This document shows positions 23,181 through 35,165 of a DNA stretch of 64,000 bases, in pieces. Position numbers and translations under genes: made by a program. The notes under the pieces were generated by a model. The model was not told where the DNA came from. It saw only the letters and a program-made list of their open reading frames with translations, and did no database searches. The stretch comes from Delphinus delphis (taxonomy: Eukaryota > Chordata > Mammalia > Artiodactyla > Delphinidae), in the NCBI RefSeq assembly GCF_949987515.2, contig NC_082684.1, positions 154,308,044 to 154,372,043 of the forward strand, read 5' to 3'. The stretch's first letter is position 1, and each line of letters begins with the position of its first letter.

Positions 23181-25189
23181 TTTAATAGTTTCCCCTGACT
23201 GGGCAGGAAAAGGATAGAAAAAGTTTGGAATTGTCCGATAGTTCACTTCTGTAATTAAGCTAACATATATTTATTTATCCTTGCACAAGAACAAATGTTT
23301 GAGGAACGTTAACACCTTTCACTCCCCCCACCCCCAGTTACAAAAATGCTTTTATGAAAGCAAGCCAGAAAACAAGTCTCCTGGGCCATTTGCTTTAATT
23401 CCCTTGGAGAAAAGAATTATTGCACGAAAGCCTTGATATTTCCATGAAGGTCCATCCCACGAAGGCAGACACAAACACACGTGGAGGAGGAATCTGGTGT
23501 CCCCACCGCCGGCCCCCTCCCAACCTTCACAGCTCTCTGCATCACAATGCAGGGCCTGGGACGCATGAATAAATAACTCAGGATAGGCCAAAGAGAGAGT
23601 ATGAGGTGCATCTAAAAGAAATCACGTTTTCTGGCCAGATTTCAGCTTTCTGACGATGTGTTCCTCTTGAGATAGGAAAAGAGGAAGACTGGCACAAAAA
23701 TGGAGAGAACCATTAAAATATCTGCTAAATGCCTTTCAATCTTTTTAAGATTGAAAGTCTTTCAATCTTAAAAGACCTGCTGTAATGCCCGGCACAGAGC
23801 AGCTCCTAGTAAGTGTCTGTTGGATGAAGATAACTTGGAGACTTAACTCAAGGAGGGGTCCAAAGAGCAGTGTTTAGAGCCCCTGGGGTGAGAATGTCCT
23901 TGGAGGCTGTCGGATAACCTTGTGAACAACTCTGCCGAGAGGGACCCGGGCAAACTGAATGCTATATGAATATCAAACAGCCCCCTCCACTTCCAGAAAC
24001 TTCTCCACGACAGGAGGAAAAGATATGTCCTCTCCCCCACCTTCCTTCCTTCCTTCCTTCCCTTCTTTATTAAAAAAAATCTCATCGTTCTCTAGACTGG
24101 CAATAGGAGGCCCTGGTGTTATGGGAACCCCTGAAGGAGAGAAATGAGTGATGAACAAACGAGCATCTAAAATCTGGGGAAAGCACACCTCACAGTTTAT
24201 CAGGGAAAATCAAATTTAGTTGAGCATGTATTTTGTTTACTGCTCCCGACAAAGGATCAGTGGAAACCTCCCATGCGTTATTCTACCATTTTAGCCACAG
24301 ATCCCGAGTGCTCTACCTCAGGCAACAATTCCTTTCATTGATGTCTATGGGATGCACATAATGCCGTATAAGGAGAACAAAAACTCAAGTGTATTTCCCA
24401 TCTGGTCCAGCAACTCACGTCACACCCACCTGGCGAGGATAACCAGGATCACGGACCCAGGAAACCGCAGGGACCTCACCCCGACCCTTCACAACAAAAC
24501 CAAAAACAGCCAAGAAACGTGACCCTCAGACACACAGTAAGGCCGCTTTGCACTGCCTCGTGATTTCAAAGTAGCTGCACTTTTCACTAGCTAACAGCAC
24601 TTCTGTTTGGAATTACTTCTCCCCTCTTTTTACTGAGCCAAAATGGAATCGGAGAGTCACCCGGCAGCACCATTAAAATCTCCTAACTAGCACGAGAACG
24701 CCGTCTTCCTCAGGGTTTCCATCATACACAGACCCTAACGTCAAGCTGCTAATGAAAAGCATGACCCAGAACCGATACCAAGCTGTAGTTAAAGCATCAA
24801 CGGCAAAACAAAAGGATTTCTATGGTCCTCCATCAATACAATAACACTGATTCAGCTTTAAAAATACTGTCCTCTTTTCTTACCATTTTCCATCAAGGAA
24901 AATTGCAAATCAAATGCCTCTGGGCTGCCTGTGGGATTCAGCTTCATTTGTTCACCACCCTACTGAGCCGGGCACCATATCGCAGACACTCTGAAGGGCC
25001 AGAGATACAAGTAGCAAAATCTAGAACCTGACATCAAGGACTTTATGTGGAGCGATAAACACACAGATAAAAACGAAATAGCGTAGAAGTGTTACTATAA
25101 CCAGAAACACGCTGTTCACCAGCAGTTTTTTTTTTTTAACAATGTTTGAAACAAAAGAAAACAGAATCTATTGGAGGATTTCGGTAAAG
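23181..25189. other. SFMBT2 intron with small simple repeats
   Basis: No gene recognised. It contains a short triple palindrome (23733..23769), a weak MIR/L2-like end near 23775..23835, a (TTCC)n run at 24041..24066, and near 24960-25100 a stretch resembling the common 'ccaggcactgttctaggcac' repeat. Confidence 0.4.
23733..23769. repeat. Three alternating copies of CTTTCAATCTT (hairpin)
   Basis: CTTTCAATCTT occurs at 23733..23743, inverted at 23747..23757, and direct again at 23759..23769. The middle copy can pair with either neighbour. Confidence 0.85.
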
Positions 25190-25440
25190 TTTAGGAGAAG
25201 AGGATTCTTGCCTGGAGTTGTCAAATTCATAGAGCCAGAGAGGAGAATGATGGGGGAGGGGCTGGGGGGAGTGGGGAGTTGGTGTTTACTGGGGACAGAG
25301 TTCCAGGCTGGAAAGGTGAAAAAGTTCTGGAGAAGAATAGCAGTGATGGTTGCCCAACAACATAATGTTAATGCCAGCAAAAGGGAGATATAAAAATGGC
25401 CAAAATGTTAAATTTCATGTTAGCTATATTTTACAATTAA
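25190..25440 (+). mobile_element. L1M 3' UTR end
   Basis: Phrases typical of L1MA-L1MD 3' ends: 'gtcaaattcatagagccaga', 'gaatgatgggggaggggctg', 'gaaaaagttctggagaagaa' and 'ggttgcccaacaacataatg', then an A-rich tail. Confidence 0.8.
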
Positions 25441-27476
25441 GAAATCAGAAAAAAAAACAGGACCCAATGTCTTGCAATCCATCTATGTCACAATGCCCTA
25501 GGAGGCAGGAGATGCAAACACTACTCAGTGAGTACCTGGTGACCCCAAATGTCACTTGATTTTGGAGTAAGCACCCATTCTCCGGTTCATATGAAGAATC
25601 TGCAGCCCACCACAATTAAAATTTCAAATAAATATCTTCTCTTTCTCAAAAAAGTAACAGCCTGAAAACCATATATAGGAACATATATACCAACTGCTAG
25701 AAGCGGCACATTAGCTAGAAAAGGAATCCCTCCCACACTGTTCTTTAGGATATGGGGTATCCCATGAAAGAGCTAAAATCCAACCCAAATCAGAAATGAC
25801 ACTTTTCTTGGCCCGTAAAGTAACAAAAGATTAACCCCGAAAGCAACTGGCCAGCAATTCTGTGCTACAACCCTCTCAACGGATGGTTTTAGCGACTGTA
25901 TCTGTACTTAAAACATTTGGGGCTATAATGCCTTATGGAATGAGACATAACCGAAGTTTTTCCAATACACTCTCCGTCACTAAAAAGAAAAAAAAAAAAA
26001 ATCCTCAAAGGGAGGACAAACACGTCTTTCACAAGTATTTCACCTCCTAGTGTAAAACGTCAGGCGAATATACATAAAAATCGAAGACGTAATAATAATT
26101 CAATCCATCTGAACTCACTCAGTTCCAACAGTTTCTAAAACCCTTAATCATCTGTAAGTGAAAAACTGCCTTAAAATAATAAAACAGTGTAAAATATGTC
26201 CGTGGCATCATACAAGCCTGTTTCCCTGCATAATCATGTTTCACTTTTCTTCTCGCTAATTCCTTCACAGTAGAATTAGCTAGAACTCTATCTGAATACA
26301 ACAGGAATTCATGGCTCATTACAAGAGTTTCACAAATAGTAGGACAGAGCTGAACACAAGCCATGACTAGCTTGGCCAAGGAAGGAAGAATAAACACTCA
26401 GGGGTCAAAAGAGCAGAGCCTGTATCCCCCCTTCAGAGCTACTCTGGGGAAACAAGATATTTTATTTTACCTTCTGGGGTGTCAGCAAATTAAAATGGTG
26501 CCATTAGGTAGAAAAGTGAAGGAGAGCTGGAAATTGGATGTAAAGAACTATCAAGAGGAAATAACCGGGGAGATTTAAAAAAAAAAAAAAAAGGACAGTT
26601 GGGAAAACAAGGGAAGAACAAATGACAAATGCAATGCGCTTATGAGAAGGTTCACAGAAAAAGGCCACCGAATTCGGCAGTAAGACTTGCTGGTGCCCTG
26701 AAAGTGTAATTTTAGCACAACAATGGACAGAAAATTGAGCAGTAAGGAGAAAGCAGATGGAGAGAGAGGAAATGGAGACAGAGGATGTCAGACGAGAAAA
26801 ATTCAAGGATCCTAGACAGAAAACACGGACTTAGATCCAACTGTTTACGGTATCAGTGTACAGGGTACTTTCTACATCCAATTAGACTGAACCCCATGAA
26901 AAAGATAAAACAGTCCGTTTCTGTTCATTGATAATATGCGCCATGACCATGCCCATGGACCTGATATGTGCTCTGGTTTAGAGATGCAGCGCCTCTATTT
27001 CTCATTAAAATGGCAGTTTGTAGCAAAGTTTGCAAATATGCAAGATGACGTTACTCAAGGGTCCTACTCACTGTATGGTTATCTGTTCAAAACTGCTCTT
27101 GTTAGGCCCAAAGATATGAAAAGTGGGCTGTTGCCCTTCATGAGAAAAGGCTCCTTTGCCAGAACATCATTTGCCTCTATTTGAAGGTCCAGCCTCCACG
27201 GCCATCTGAGACCCACTTCCCCTTATGGCCTGTCTTGGGTCCCGGGCACCCATCCTGAGAACCCCCAGGACAAAGAAGGCAGCTCTCAGTCTTTCACACC
27301 CAGGATCACAATCACTCATGTTTTCAGCTCAGTTCAAGGTCTATTTTGAAACACTTTCTAGAATACAAATCCTTGCCACCCCGGACCTCTCAAACATAAC
27401 TATTCCTCATCTCACAGGTTTAAGACCACAACAAACCCCATTTCACTGTGCTGGGCTCAAGGATTTTCCACTAATT
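25441..27476. other. SFMBT2 intron, nothing recognised
   Basis: A-rich runs at 25987 and 26577. I see no gene or named repeat. The 100-aa minus-strand frame at 26504..26806 has no recognisable domain. Confidence 0.35.
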
Positions 27477-27685
27477 TTTTTTTCTTTTTTTTTTGCTGTA
27501 CGCGGGCCTCTCACTGTGTGGCCTCTCCCGTTGCGGAGCACAGGCTCCTGATGCGCAGGCTCAGCGGCCATGCCTCACGGGCCCAGACGCTCCGCGGCAT
27601 GTGGGATCTTCCCGGACCGGGGCACGAACCCGTGTCCCCTGCATCGGCAGGCGGACTCTCAACCACTGCGCCACCAGAGAAGCCC
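27477..27685 (-). mobile_element. tRNA-derived SINE (cetacean CHR-2-like)
   Basis: The reverse complement starts GGGCTTCTCTGGTGGCGCAG and contains an intact pol III B box (GGTTCGAGCC type, here around 'cacgaacccgtg'). It continues through 'gtgggatcttcccggaccgg' and 'cctctcccgttgcggagcac' and ends in a poly-T stretch at its low-coordinate end. The several overlapping plus-strand frames here are derived from the SINE. Confidence 0.93.
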
Positions 27686-29719
27686 AGGAATGAGTCTTTT
27701 AATAAAAAAATATATATTTAAGTTCATTTACCTAACTCCAATTTTGAAAAAGTAATCACTAATATCCACATTTCCTTTATTTTATCTAAAACTATCAGGA
27801 AACATTTGCTTAAAAGACCCAAATCATAAGCTACTTTGACCCAAATTAAAAACAAAAGCAATCTTACCAACAATAAAATGTCTTCTGAAGAATTCTATTA
27901 GCCTTTTGGGGGGAAAAGGAGGAGAGACATATGTATGTGTCAGAGGGATTAAAAAAAAGAACATTGTGCCAGGAACCTTTCTATACAAAAAGAAACCAAT
28001 ATTGATTTAGGCAGAATGAGCTGATAATCCTAACTTAGAAACACACCATTAAGGTCATGGGGACATTCAGGTGAAGGGGCAGAAAATACGACTTTATCAC
28101 CACAACTTCTACAAGTTCTGAGCAGGGTTGTTCTGTAACATCTCCTGAGATTTCAGTAAGTGAGAGGAGAAAAAGTTCGCCCTTCACGTTATTCTCATCC
28201 GCTGACCCAGCTTCTGATAAGAAGCCGTGGTATGCTTTTATTTCTTTTAGTGCTTTAATTTGAGTATAGTTAGTCAAGGGCTGTTTCATGCCTTCTTGGC
28301 ATAATCCTTTATTCTGCTTCTGTCTGCACTGATTTGCCCGCCTCCTATGATGGGAGGGAAAATAGGTTATTTGTCATCTTCCCTCCCTCAGACTCAAGTC
28401 CTGGCATTTTTGCATTTGATGGGTCAGGAACAGGAGCCCAACGTAGGGAGGGATATGCCACCTTGAAGAGGGAACAAGACAGTTTTCATTTGGCTGTTTT
28501 ATCTGTAAATCAAAATGAATTTTTTATGATATGGCACATAGATAAAGAGGGTAAAAAGAAAGCTGTGAAGTGATCTCAGGCAATCAGTAGGAGAGGGCTG
28601 GAAAGGGACCTCATGGAAACAGAAACTGCAAGAAGGAAGGAACCAGAAATGTGAGAATCCCACTTCCCGGCCCACAAAGACGGGGTGACCTTACAGAAGA
28701 GATTCCAGATAGCACAGCTTGCAGGCCTCAATCATCTGCATAAATGGCGTTCATCCTCCATCCATTTCTCACAGGGACACATGTGATACCTGGAATGTAA
28801 GTCCTACAGGAGTGGACACGTCATCTCTTTTGCTCACCACTGTACTTCTAGTGCCAACAAACAGCCCTGATACTATTAAACACTGAGTGAATCTCCGCTA
28901 CCTATCCGAGCACTAAGTTCCTACCATGTTTAAGGCAACAGTAAGGCTCTGAACTCTGTGGTCTTCACCTCCCCAATTCCCTCACTGGTACTTAATTAAA
29001 GACAAAAGTCCAAAATGGCAGGAGCTGCTGGCCTAACTTTGAGCCTAACTTTGACCATTCACATCAAAGAACATACACACCCCATAACCTCCCCTTTTAT
29101 CTTTGTGCAAAGTAACTGAATCAAAATATTTTAGTCAACAGTCTGTATATAACCTGTACATAATTTTTTTCTTTCTAGACGCTTGTAGGATCTTTCTGAC
29201 CTCAGTATTCTAAACTTACCTTGAGAAAGAGGACATTTTGCAGGATGTAAGACACTGCTAGGTTTTTGTTTTAAAGAGCATTTTAAAATCATTTGTCTCT
29301 AAAATATTGTGCATATATTAACTGATAAACTCAAGCTTAAAAAAACAGAATCTAAAAATGAAAAAATTAATCTAGGTCCAATATGTTATGTTTTAGTACA
29401 TAAACAGCAATCTAGCCTAAGTGATAAATGATTTTATGTACTGTTCCAGATGGGCTGCAACTTAAAAACATACTGCAACTATTAGAAAGGCAATGATATC
29501 GTGGGTCATTAATCTCTTTAGAAGTTAATACCAGGGAAAGCACAAATCCTATTAAATCAACAGCAGATACCGCCAGTTAGAAATCTAAGGTACTGTATCT
29601 GCTACAGAAGATGTATTTTGACTCCCAAAGAAACAAAGTAGTCTGGTTCTATCTTTCAAGCATTTTGACATTTCCCTGAGATGTTCTGCAAGGATGAAAT
29701 AGTCATCCTAAAAAATTTT
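27686..29719. other. SFMBT2 intron with weak L2 3' end
   Basis: No gene seen. A short L2-like 3' end may be present at about 28785..28895 ('ggaatgtaagtcctacagga', 'gctcaccactgtacttctag'). The rest is unassigned. Confidence 0.35.
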
Positions 29720-30360
29720 GTGAGCTACATGAATTGTGGCAGGCATTGCTAGGTGTCCTCAGGCCTCGTTCTCCCCTTCTTTCTGTTAGTAAACTCCACC
29801 TGGAGTTTTGGCTACAAAGTTGGGCCCTGTCAACTACTTGGGTACATCTCCCATCGTCCCTTGCAAGGGTGTATGGCCAAGTGCCAAGTTCTGTCCAATG
29901 GGAGGTGAGCAGCGGGCCCTGGATGCTCCTTTCCCTTTTTTTTTTTATTGTAACGGCTAATTTTTTTTAATTTTACTGGAGTATAGTTGATTTACAATGT
30001 CGTTTTAGTTTCAAGCGTACAGTAAAGTGATTCAGTTATATTATGTATACATATATGCATTCTTTTTCAGATTCTTTACCCATATAAGTTATTACAGAAT
30101 ACTGAGTAGAGGTCCCTGTGCTATACAGTAGGTCCTTGTTGCTTATCTATCAAGCTGCCGCTACGCAGATGTGCAGAACACCTGCTGGTGCAGAGCAAAG
30201 TGGAGAGAACCCAGTGCCTGATGGATCTAACGAAACAGAGGTACCACCATCCCACACTGCTCAGCCTGGCCTCTTGCAGGAAAGAGCAATAAACTTCTAA
30301 ATCAACATGAACCACAGTATCTCAGAGTCTTTCTGTCATAGCAGCCAACGTTGTACCCTG
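29720..30360 (+). mobile_element. Old LTR-like repeat split by an L1 insertion
   Basis: The left part (29720..29935) and the right part (30150..30360, including 'aagagcaataaacttctaaa' and 'ctgtcatagcagccaacgtt') together resemble one old mammalian LTR-like repeat with a polyadenylation-type AATAAA. The family is not certain. Confidence 0.45.
29936..30149 (-). mobile_element. L1 3' UTR end (reverse), nested
   Basis: Reverse-complement L1 3' end with a 5' poly-T: 'actggagtatagttgattta', 'ctttttcagattctttaccc' and 'ccctgtgctatacagtaggt'. It interrupts the surrounding older repeat. Confidence 0.88.
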
Positions 30361-31104
30361 ATACATAAACTGTGCGATCAAGGCCCTCAGGTGAGCTGGA
30401 AGCGAAAAACCCTCAGGAAAGAGAAATTTTGAAAAAGAAAAACAGAAAGAGGGAAGAAAGAAGAAAGGTGACCACGAAATTGAGAAGAAAATTTAAAAAT
30501 GATCAAATCTCTTTGTTTCTAAAAACCACTTAAAAATCTTCATAACACTCTGACATGCAGTATTCAGATGTATGCAGTGTAGACCTTTACTCCTTAAATG
30601 TAAAATAAAACATTCTCTTGCTATAGGAGAAAGATCAGTTACATTGGGAAGCTAGGCAAGCAAGCATTTTCCCCCAAACTAAATTTAATCTAAATATACT
30701 GTACTTAAATATTTGTTAAAGGACTCCTGCCAGCCATGTTAATAGAATTAATTGACATTTATTAGCTGGTTGATTATTTATGTGAACATCCTGCCTGCAG
30801 AAATGCTTCACAGAAATCCACCCGAGAAGGACACGTAAATACATACACTTTACTGAAAGAGCCATTAGCAGAACTTATAACTCTAAAGCTCCACGTACGT
30901 TAGGGATGGAAAACTAATTCTGATGGGCTACCAAATTACACATTAGATGTGCAGGTGAAGAATCTGAAGAGAGTGTTGCTTTACTGATGTCACAAAGCAT
31001 ATCTGTGATTAGATATTGCTCCACGTAACACACAGCAAGGCATATAAATCATCCCTTGACCTCTACAGGACAAGATAACATTTAAACCAGAAAGTACGTT
31101 TTAA
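30361..31104. other. AT-rich intron, candidate conserved noncoding element
   Basis: No gene or repeat recognised. The segment 30735..31070 is AT-rich and has many homeodomain-type motifs (TTAAT, ATTAAT, TGATTATT), which is typical of, but not proof of, a developmental enhancer. Confidence 0.3.
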
Positions 31105-31119
31105 AGAAATTTTTATTTT

Positions 31120-31233
31120 TTTGGCCACGCCATGCGGCCATGTGGGATCTTAGTTCCCCGACCAGGGATCAAACCCGTGCCCCCTGCCTTGGAAGCATGG
31201 AGTCTTAACCACTGGACCGCCAGGGAAGTCCCC
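31120..31233 (-). mobile_element. Short tRNA-derived SINE (CHR-1/BOV-tA-like), with TSD
   Basis: The reverse complement begins GGGGACTTCCCTGGCGGTCC and includes 'gtttgatccctggtcgggga'. It is shorter than the CHR-2-like copies. A 15-bp TSD with two mismatches flanks it (31105..31119 and 31234..31248). Confidence 0.9.
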
Positions 31234-31248
31234 AGTAAATTTTATTTT

Positions 31249-32056
31249 CTTTGGAGTCTTTCCAAGAGTTTTGTTTTGCTTATGACTGAAGGTGGTGGGG
31301 GAAGCTGGTGTGATTATTGTGCTTTATGACAGCCTTAAAAGATATTCATCACGTAATTTTCTAAGAAATGAGCTGAACAGATGCTAATGACTTGACATGC
31401 TGTCTGGTTAAAACAAAAAATTACAGATTATTTTAATGGCTATAACTTGTTTCTACAATCCATGATGGACTTTGGGGGGCTATCAGTCACCGTTGTATAA
31501 ATACATCATTATGGTTTTTTATTAATTTGTATTGTTTAATCAACTATGTTTAACAGCTCTGTCAGTCGATAACAGATAATCAGAAAAGTGATTATTAAAA
31601 TGCTTAAAATCATATGTCTCTTAAATTCTGCAGCACTTCCTTCTGATTAAATCTCTCTAGAAATACAAAATTTCTAGCAGTTGGCTACTGTAAGTTCTTG
31701 CTGCATACCCTAAGAAGATCTGAAAAGATGAACAATAGTTTTGTGTAATCATTCTTTCCTCCAAGCTGCTGTATGGACCTAGATTTGTGCTCATCTTTGG
31801 AAAGCAGACAAATTTTTTAAAAATTATTGACATAAATTCTGATCTAAGGAAAGTCAATTTCTACAACCCACGGGCTATTTCGGCCTGTCCTGAGTGTGAA
31901 CTCTCTGGAACTTCCATGGTACCCTTAGGAATTGGGGAGGGGGGCACACGACCTGGTTATTTCTACAGCATCTGGACCGCAGGGTCTTTAAGTGTGTGAA
32001 GTGATCATCTCCATGGTAAAGATGAGACACCCACGAAGGAGACCAAGAACTGAAGT
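31249..32056. other. SFMBT2 intron, AT-rich, no gene seen
   Basis: The segment 31340..31660 is rich in ATTA/TAAT and GATAA-like motifs and has no recognisable repeat. It is otherwise unassigned. Confidence 0.3.
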
Positions 32057-32074
32057 GAAAAAAGCACTGGACAC

Positions 32075-32526
32075 ACAAGAAAAGACGTGGAGGTACCCTA
32101 GTGCATGTTACCAACTGCAAAAACACAGTTTGAAAAGGCTGCACAGTGTATGGTTCAGACTGTATGATATTTTGGAAAAGGCAAAACTACAGAGACAGAA
32201 ACAGATCAGTAGTTACCATGGGGTGAGGGGAGGGAAGGATTAACAGGGGAATCACAGAGAATTTTAGGGCAGTGAAACTACTCTGTGTGACACTACAATG
32301 GTGGACACACGTCATCATACATTTGTCCAAACCCACAGAATGTGCAACACCAAGACTGACCCTTAATGCAAAATATGGACTCTGGGTGATGACGCTATAG
32401 GTTCACCACTTGCAACAAAAGGGGGGAATGTTGAAAATGGGGCAGGCTGTGCCTATGGGGACTCTTTGTACTTTCCCCCTCAACTTTGCTTTGAACCTAA
32501 AACTGTTCTAAAAAGTAAAGTCTTTC
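32075..32526 (+). mobile_element. 5'-truncated L1 (L1M-like 3' UTR) with perfect 18-bp TSD
   Basis: It contains the L1M-type 3' UTR phrases 'ttttggaaaaggcaaaacta', 'catttgtccaaacccacaga', 'gcaacaccaagactgaccct' and 'gaacctaaaactgttctaaa'. GAAAAAAGCACTGGACAC is present at both 32057..32074 and 32527..32544. Confidence 0.92.
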
Positions 32527-32544
32527 GAAAAAAGCACTGGACAC

Positions 32545-33880
32545 TGGAGATCCCGGTCTAGGGGCTCACCCCCCGTTCTCTACTTCTGCGATCTGAGCTT
32601 TCCCTCTGACTCTGAGGTCTTGAGAACCTCTGATATTTATAAACCTCCCAGGGTGCATGCACCTGGCCCTGCCCAAGCTTGCTTCATTCAGGGAATCTGT
32701 TCAGGATCCTAGGAAGCATCACGGGGTCCCATTTCCCAGCTCCCTCTTCCCAACTCTGCTACGCCATTGGGGAGGTCAGGTCATGCCCTGACCCCTCCTG
32801 GTAAGCCCAGTGCCCAACACTGTTGTAGGTTCTAGATTTTTTTCCAAGGAGCCCACCCCACTGATTGGGGTCTTGCTTTGCTCTGGCCAGTCCAAGTCCC
32901 CAGGCTTGGGGCATGTGTCCTGAACCTCCCATCTGATGTACCATCTACCAGAGAGGACCTGAATGTGTCATCTTAGAGAATCAATCTCAACAGACAGCTG
33001 AAGGGTCACAGAGTTTGCCTCAACTGTGGACCCAGCCAGCCACGCTCTGGGGCAGCCTGACTCTCAGCGCAGCAGGGATCCCCACCCTAGGCTCCACACC
33101 CATCCCACTGGCTTACCAACACAACTCAGGACATCTCGAAAATCGATTCCATCTATTATCTGTGTTCTGGGTCAATGCCCCCAAGCTGTGTTGCTTGGGG
33201 CTTTACCACGTTTACGGAGCCAGAATATTGACTGTCTTATACTCTAAGTCTAGGTATAAAAGAAGAGCTCTATGGAAGTTATAATAATAATAATACAACA
33301 TTCAACTCACAGAGCACCCGTCTATCAAAGAGCAGCACCTATTTACAACCTCTGTTTCTCCACACCATACCCCTCTGAGTTTAGCCTTTTCTGTTGCCCC
33401 CTACTTAGTAGATACAAAATAAGTAAAACCTCCTTGAGGAGTGAGAGTCATATAGATCAATTAATATATACTAGCCGACACTTTACTGTGTAATAACCCC
33501 AGACCCTCCAGACCCACGACTGGGCTATTTGCTCCTACACTCCATGGCATTATATTGCTCTTGGGTTGGTATCCACTTTCCCCCGTTGTTCTCTCTCCTC
33601 CCTTGCAAATGGGCTGTCGATCACCATTTAACTGTGACACAAGGATGTACGAGTCACAGCTCTCCTCCCTGCCTCTAACCGCTGTTCCTGACACACACTA
33701 GGCTTCAAGATCAAGCAGTGTGACGGGGTGCATGAGTGCGGCTGGATTTAAAAGCGCTTTTCAATAAACAACATGCATGCGCTCCTACCAATTAGCGTCT
33801 GTTGTTGTCACTGTTTTAGCTCAGAGGCTTTGTTCTTTATCCACATAGCAAGGATGGAGCTTTAAGTCTGTGCGTGGTGT
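32545..33880. other. SFMBT2 intron, nothing recognised
   Basis: Moderately GC-rich from 32560 to 33200. There is a short (ATA)n run near 33282. Open frames are under 90 aa and overlapping. Confidence 0.35.
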
Positions 33881-34305
33881 AAAAATAAGAGGCTGTGTGA
33901 TTCCAACTCTATGACAATCTGGAAAAGGCAAAATTATGGAGAAAGAAGACAGATCAGTGGTTGCCAGGGGTTAGGATGGGGAGGGATGAAGAGGTGGGGC
34001 ACAAGAGGATTTTTTACAGCAGTGAAGCTACTCTTCGTATGATACTGTAATGGAAGATACAAGTCATTATACATTTGTCCAAACCCACAGAACGTTCAAC
34101 ACCAAGAGTGACCCCTAATGTCAACTATGGACTGGCTGATGATGACATGTCCATGTAGGTTCATCAATTGTAACAGATGTACCATCTGGTGGGGATGTTG
34201 ATGGTGGGGATGCAGGGGCAGAGGAAAATCTCTGTACCTTCCTCTTAATCTTGGTGTGAACCTAAAACTGCCCAAAAAGGATAAAGTCTTTAAAATAAAA
34301 AATAA
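33881..34305 (+). mobile_element. L1 (L1M-like) 3' UTR end, second copy
   Basis: Same family as 32075..32526: 'gacaatctggaaaaggcaaa', 'agatcagtggttgccagggg', 'catttgtccaaacccacaga' and 'gtgaacctaaaactgcccaa', ending in an A-rich tail. Confidence 0.88.
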
Positions 34306-34409
34306 ATAAAAACACAAAAAGACGAATAAATTACCATCTGTAACGAGAAGGATGAAGGGAGAAAAACCAGCATTTCTCCCTCTTCTCCCACACTTTTAGC
34401 ACAGCTCTG

Positions 34410-34610
34410 AGGTGGTCATACAAATCCTACTTCATACACTAAACAATCCTGAAAGGCAGCTATCATTATCCCCAGGTTACAAATGAGCACACTGAAGGTC
34501 AAGAAGTTTAGAAAGGAGGTTCCTAGTCCAAGTTCACATACTTAATTACGCAGCAGACTTAGAATCCAAGAGTTGCGTTTCTGATTACACAGTGTTCACA
34601 AAGCCTTACT
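34410..34610 (+). mobile_element. MIR SINE (old)
   Basis: MIR order: 'atcattatccccaggttaca', 'aatgagcacactgaaggtca', 'gttcacatacttaattacgc' and 'cagacttagaatccaagag'. Confidence 0.7.
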
Positions 34611-35044
34611 TTTATAATTAAACAGATGCCATCACAGATCCATAAACAATTACAACACAAGGCAAAAATAACTGTCGGAAAAGAGATATGACCAAAATTC
34701 TCCAAGATCACAGTGGGAAAAAAAGGCATTCCTTGTCAGTGTCCTGGGCACGGAGCACAGCTGCATGGGGGGCTTCCAGCTAAGTAAGGGGTCTCTGCGC
34801 CTTTGGAGCTGTTTTCCTAGGCTCCCCATGTTAGATGCAGGCACGTCCTCCCTCCCACAGCCCCCTCTGTCCTCGCCTATTAAGGGGGGGACCATTAGGG
34901 CCTCTTTCATTTAAAAAAGAAGAAAAAAAATGTGATGCTAAGTGCCCTTCCCGCTTCACAGTGTTCAACCCATTACAGAGAAGTTTTGCATCTGCCATGC
35001 AAGTTACTGCTGACACCACCACCAAGAGAGCAAGGTCAGGTATT

Positions 35045-35165
35045 AATTAGCCATTTTAAGGATGCAGGGAGTTTGACGCAAAGAGGTTAAGTGACTTTTT
35101 TACAAGGTTACACTCAGCGAGAGGCATAACTGAGCCACTGACCAGACCAATCCTCTCCATGCCTC
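35045..35165 (+). mobile_element. MIR SINE fragment (old)
   Basis: MIR core: 'agccattttaaggatgcagg', 'gcaaagaggttaagtgactt' and 'caaggttacactcagcgaga'. Confidence 0.65.

Noticed and set aside
31420..31450. Next SFMBT2 exon start (minus-strand 'ccattaaaat')
   Set aside because: After the shared A-I-K codons the translation diverges at once from the expected K-E-K-Y-T-D-W continuation.
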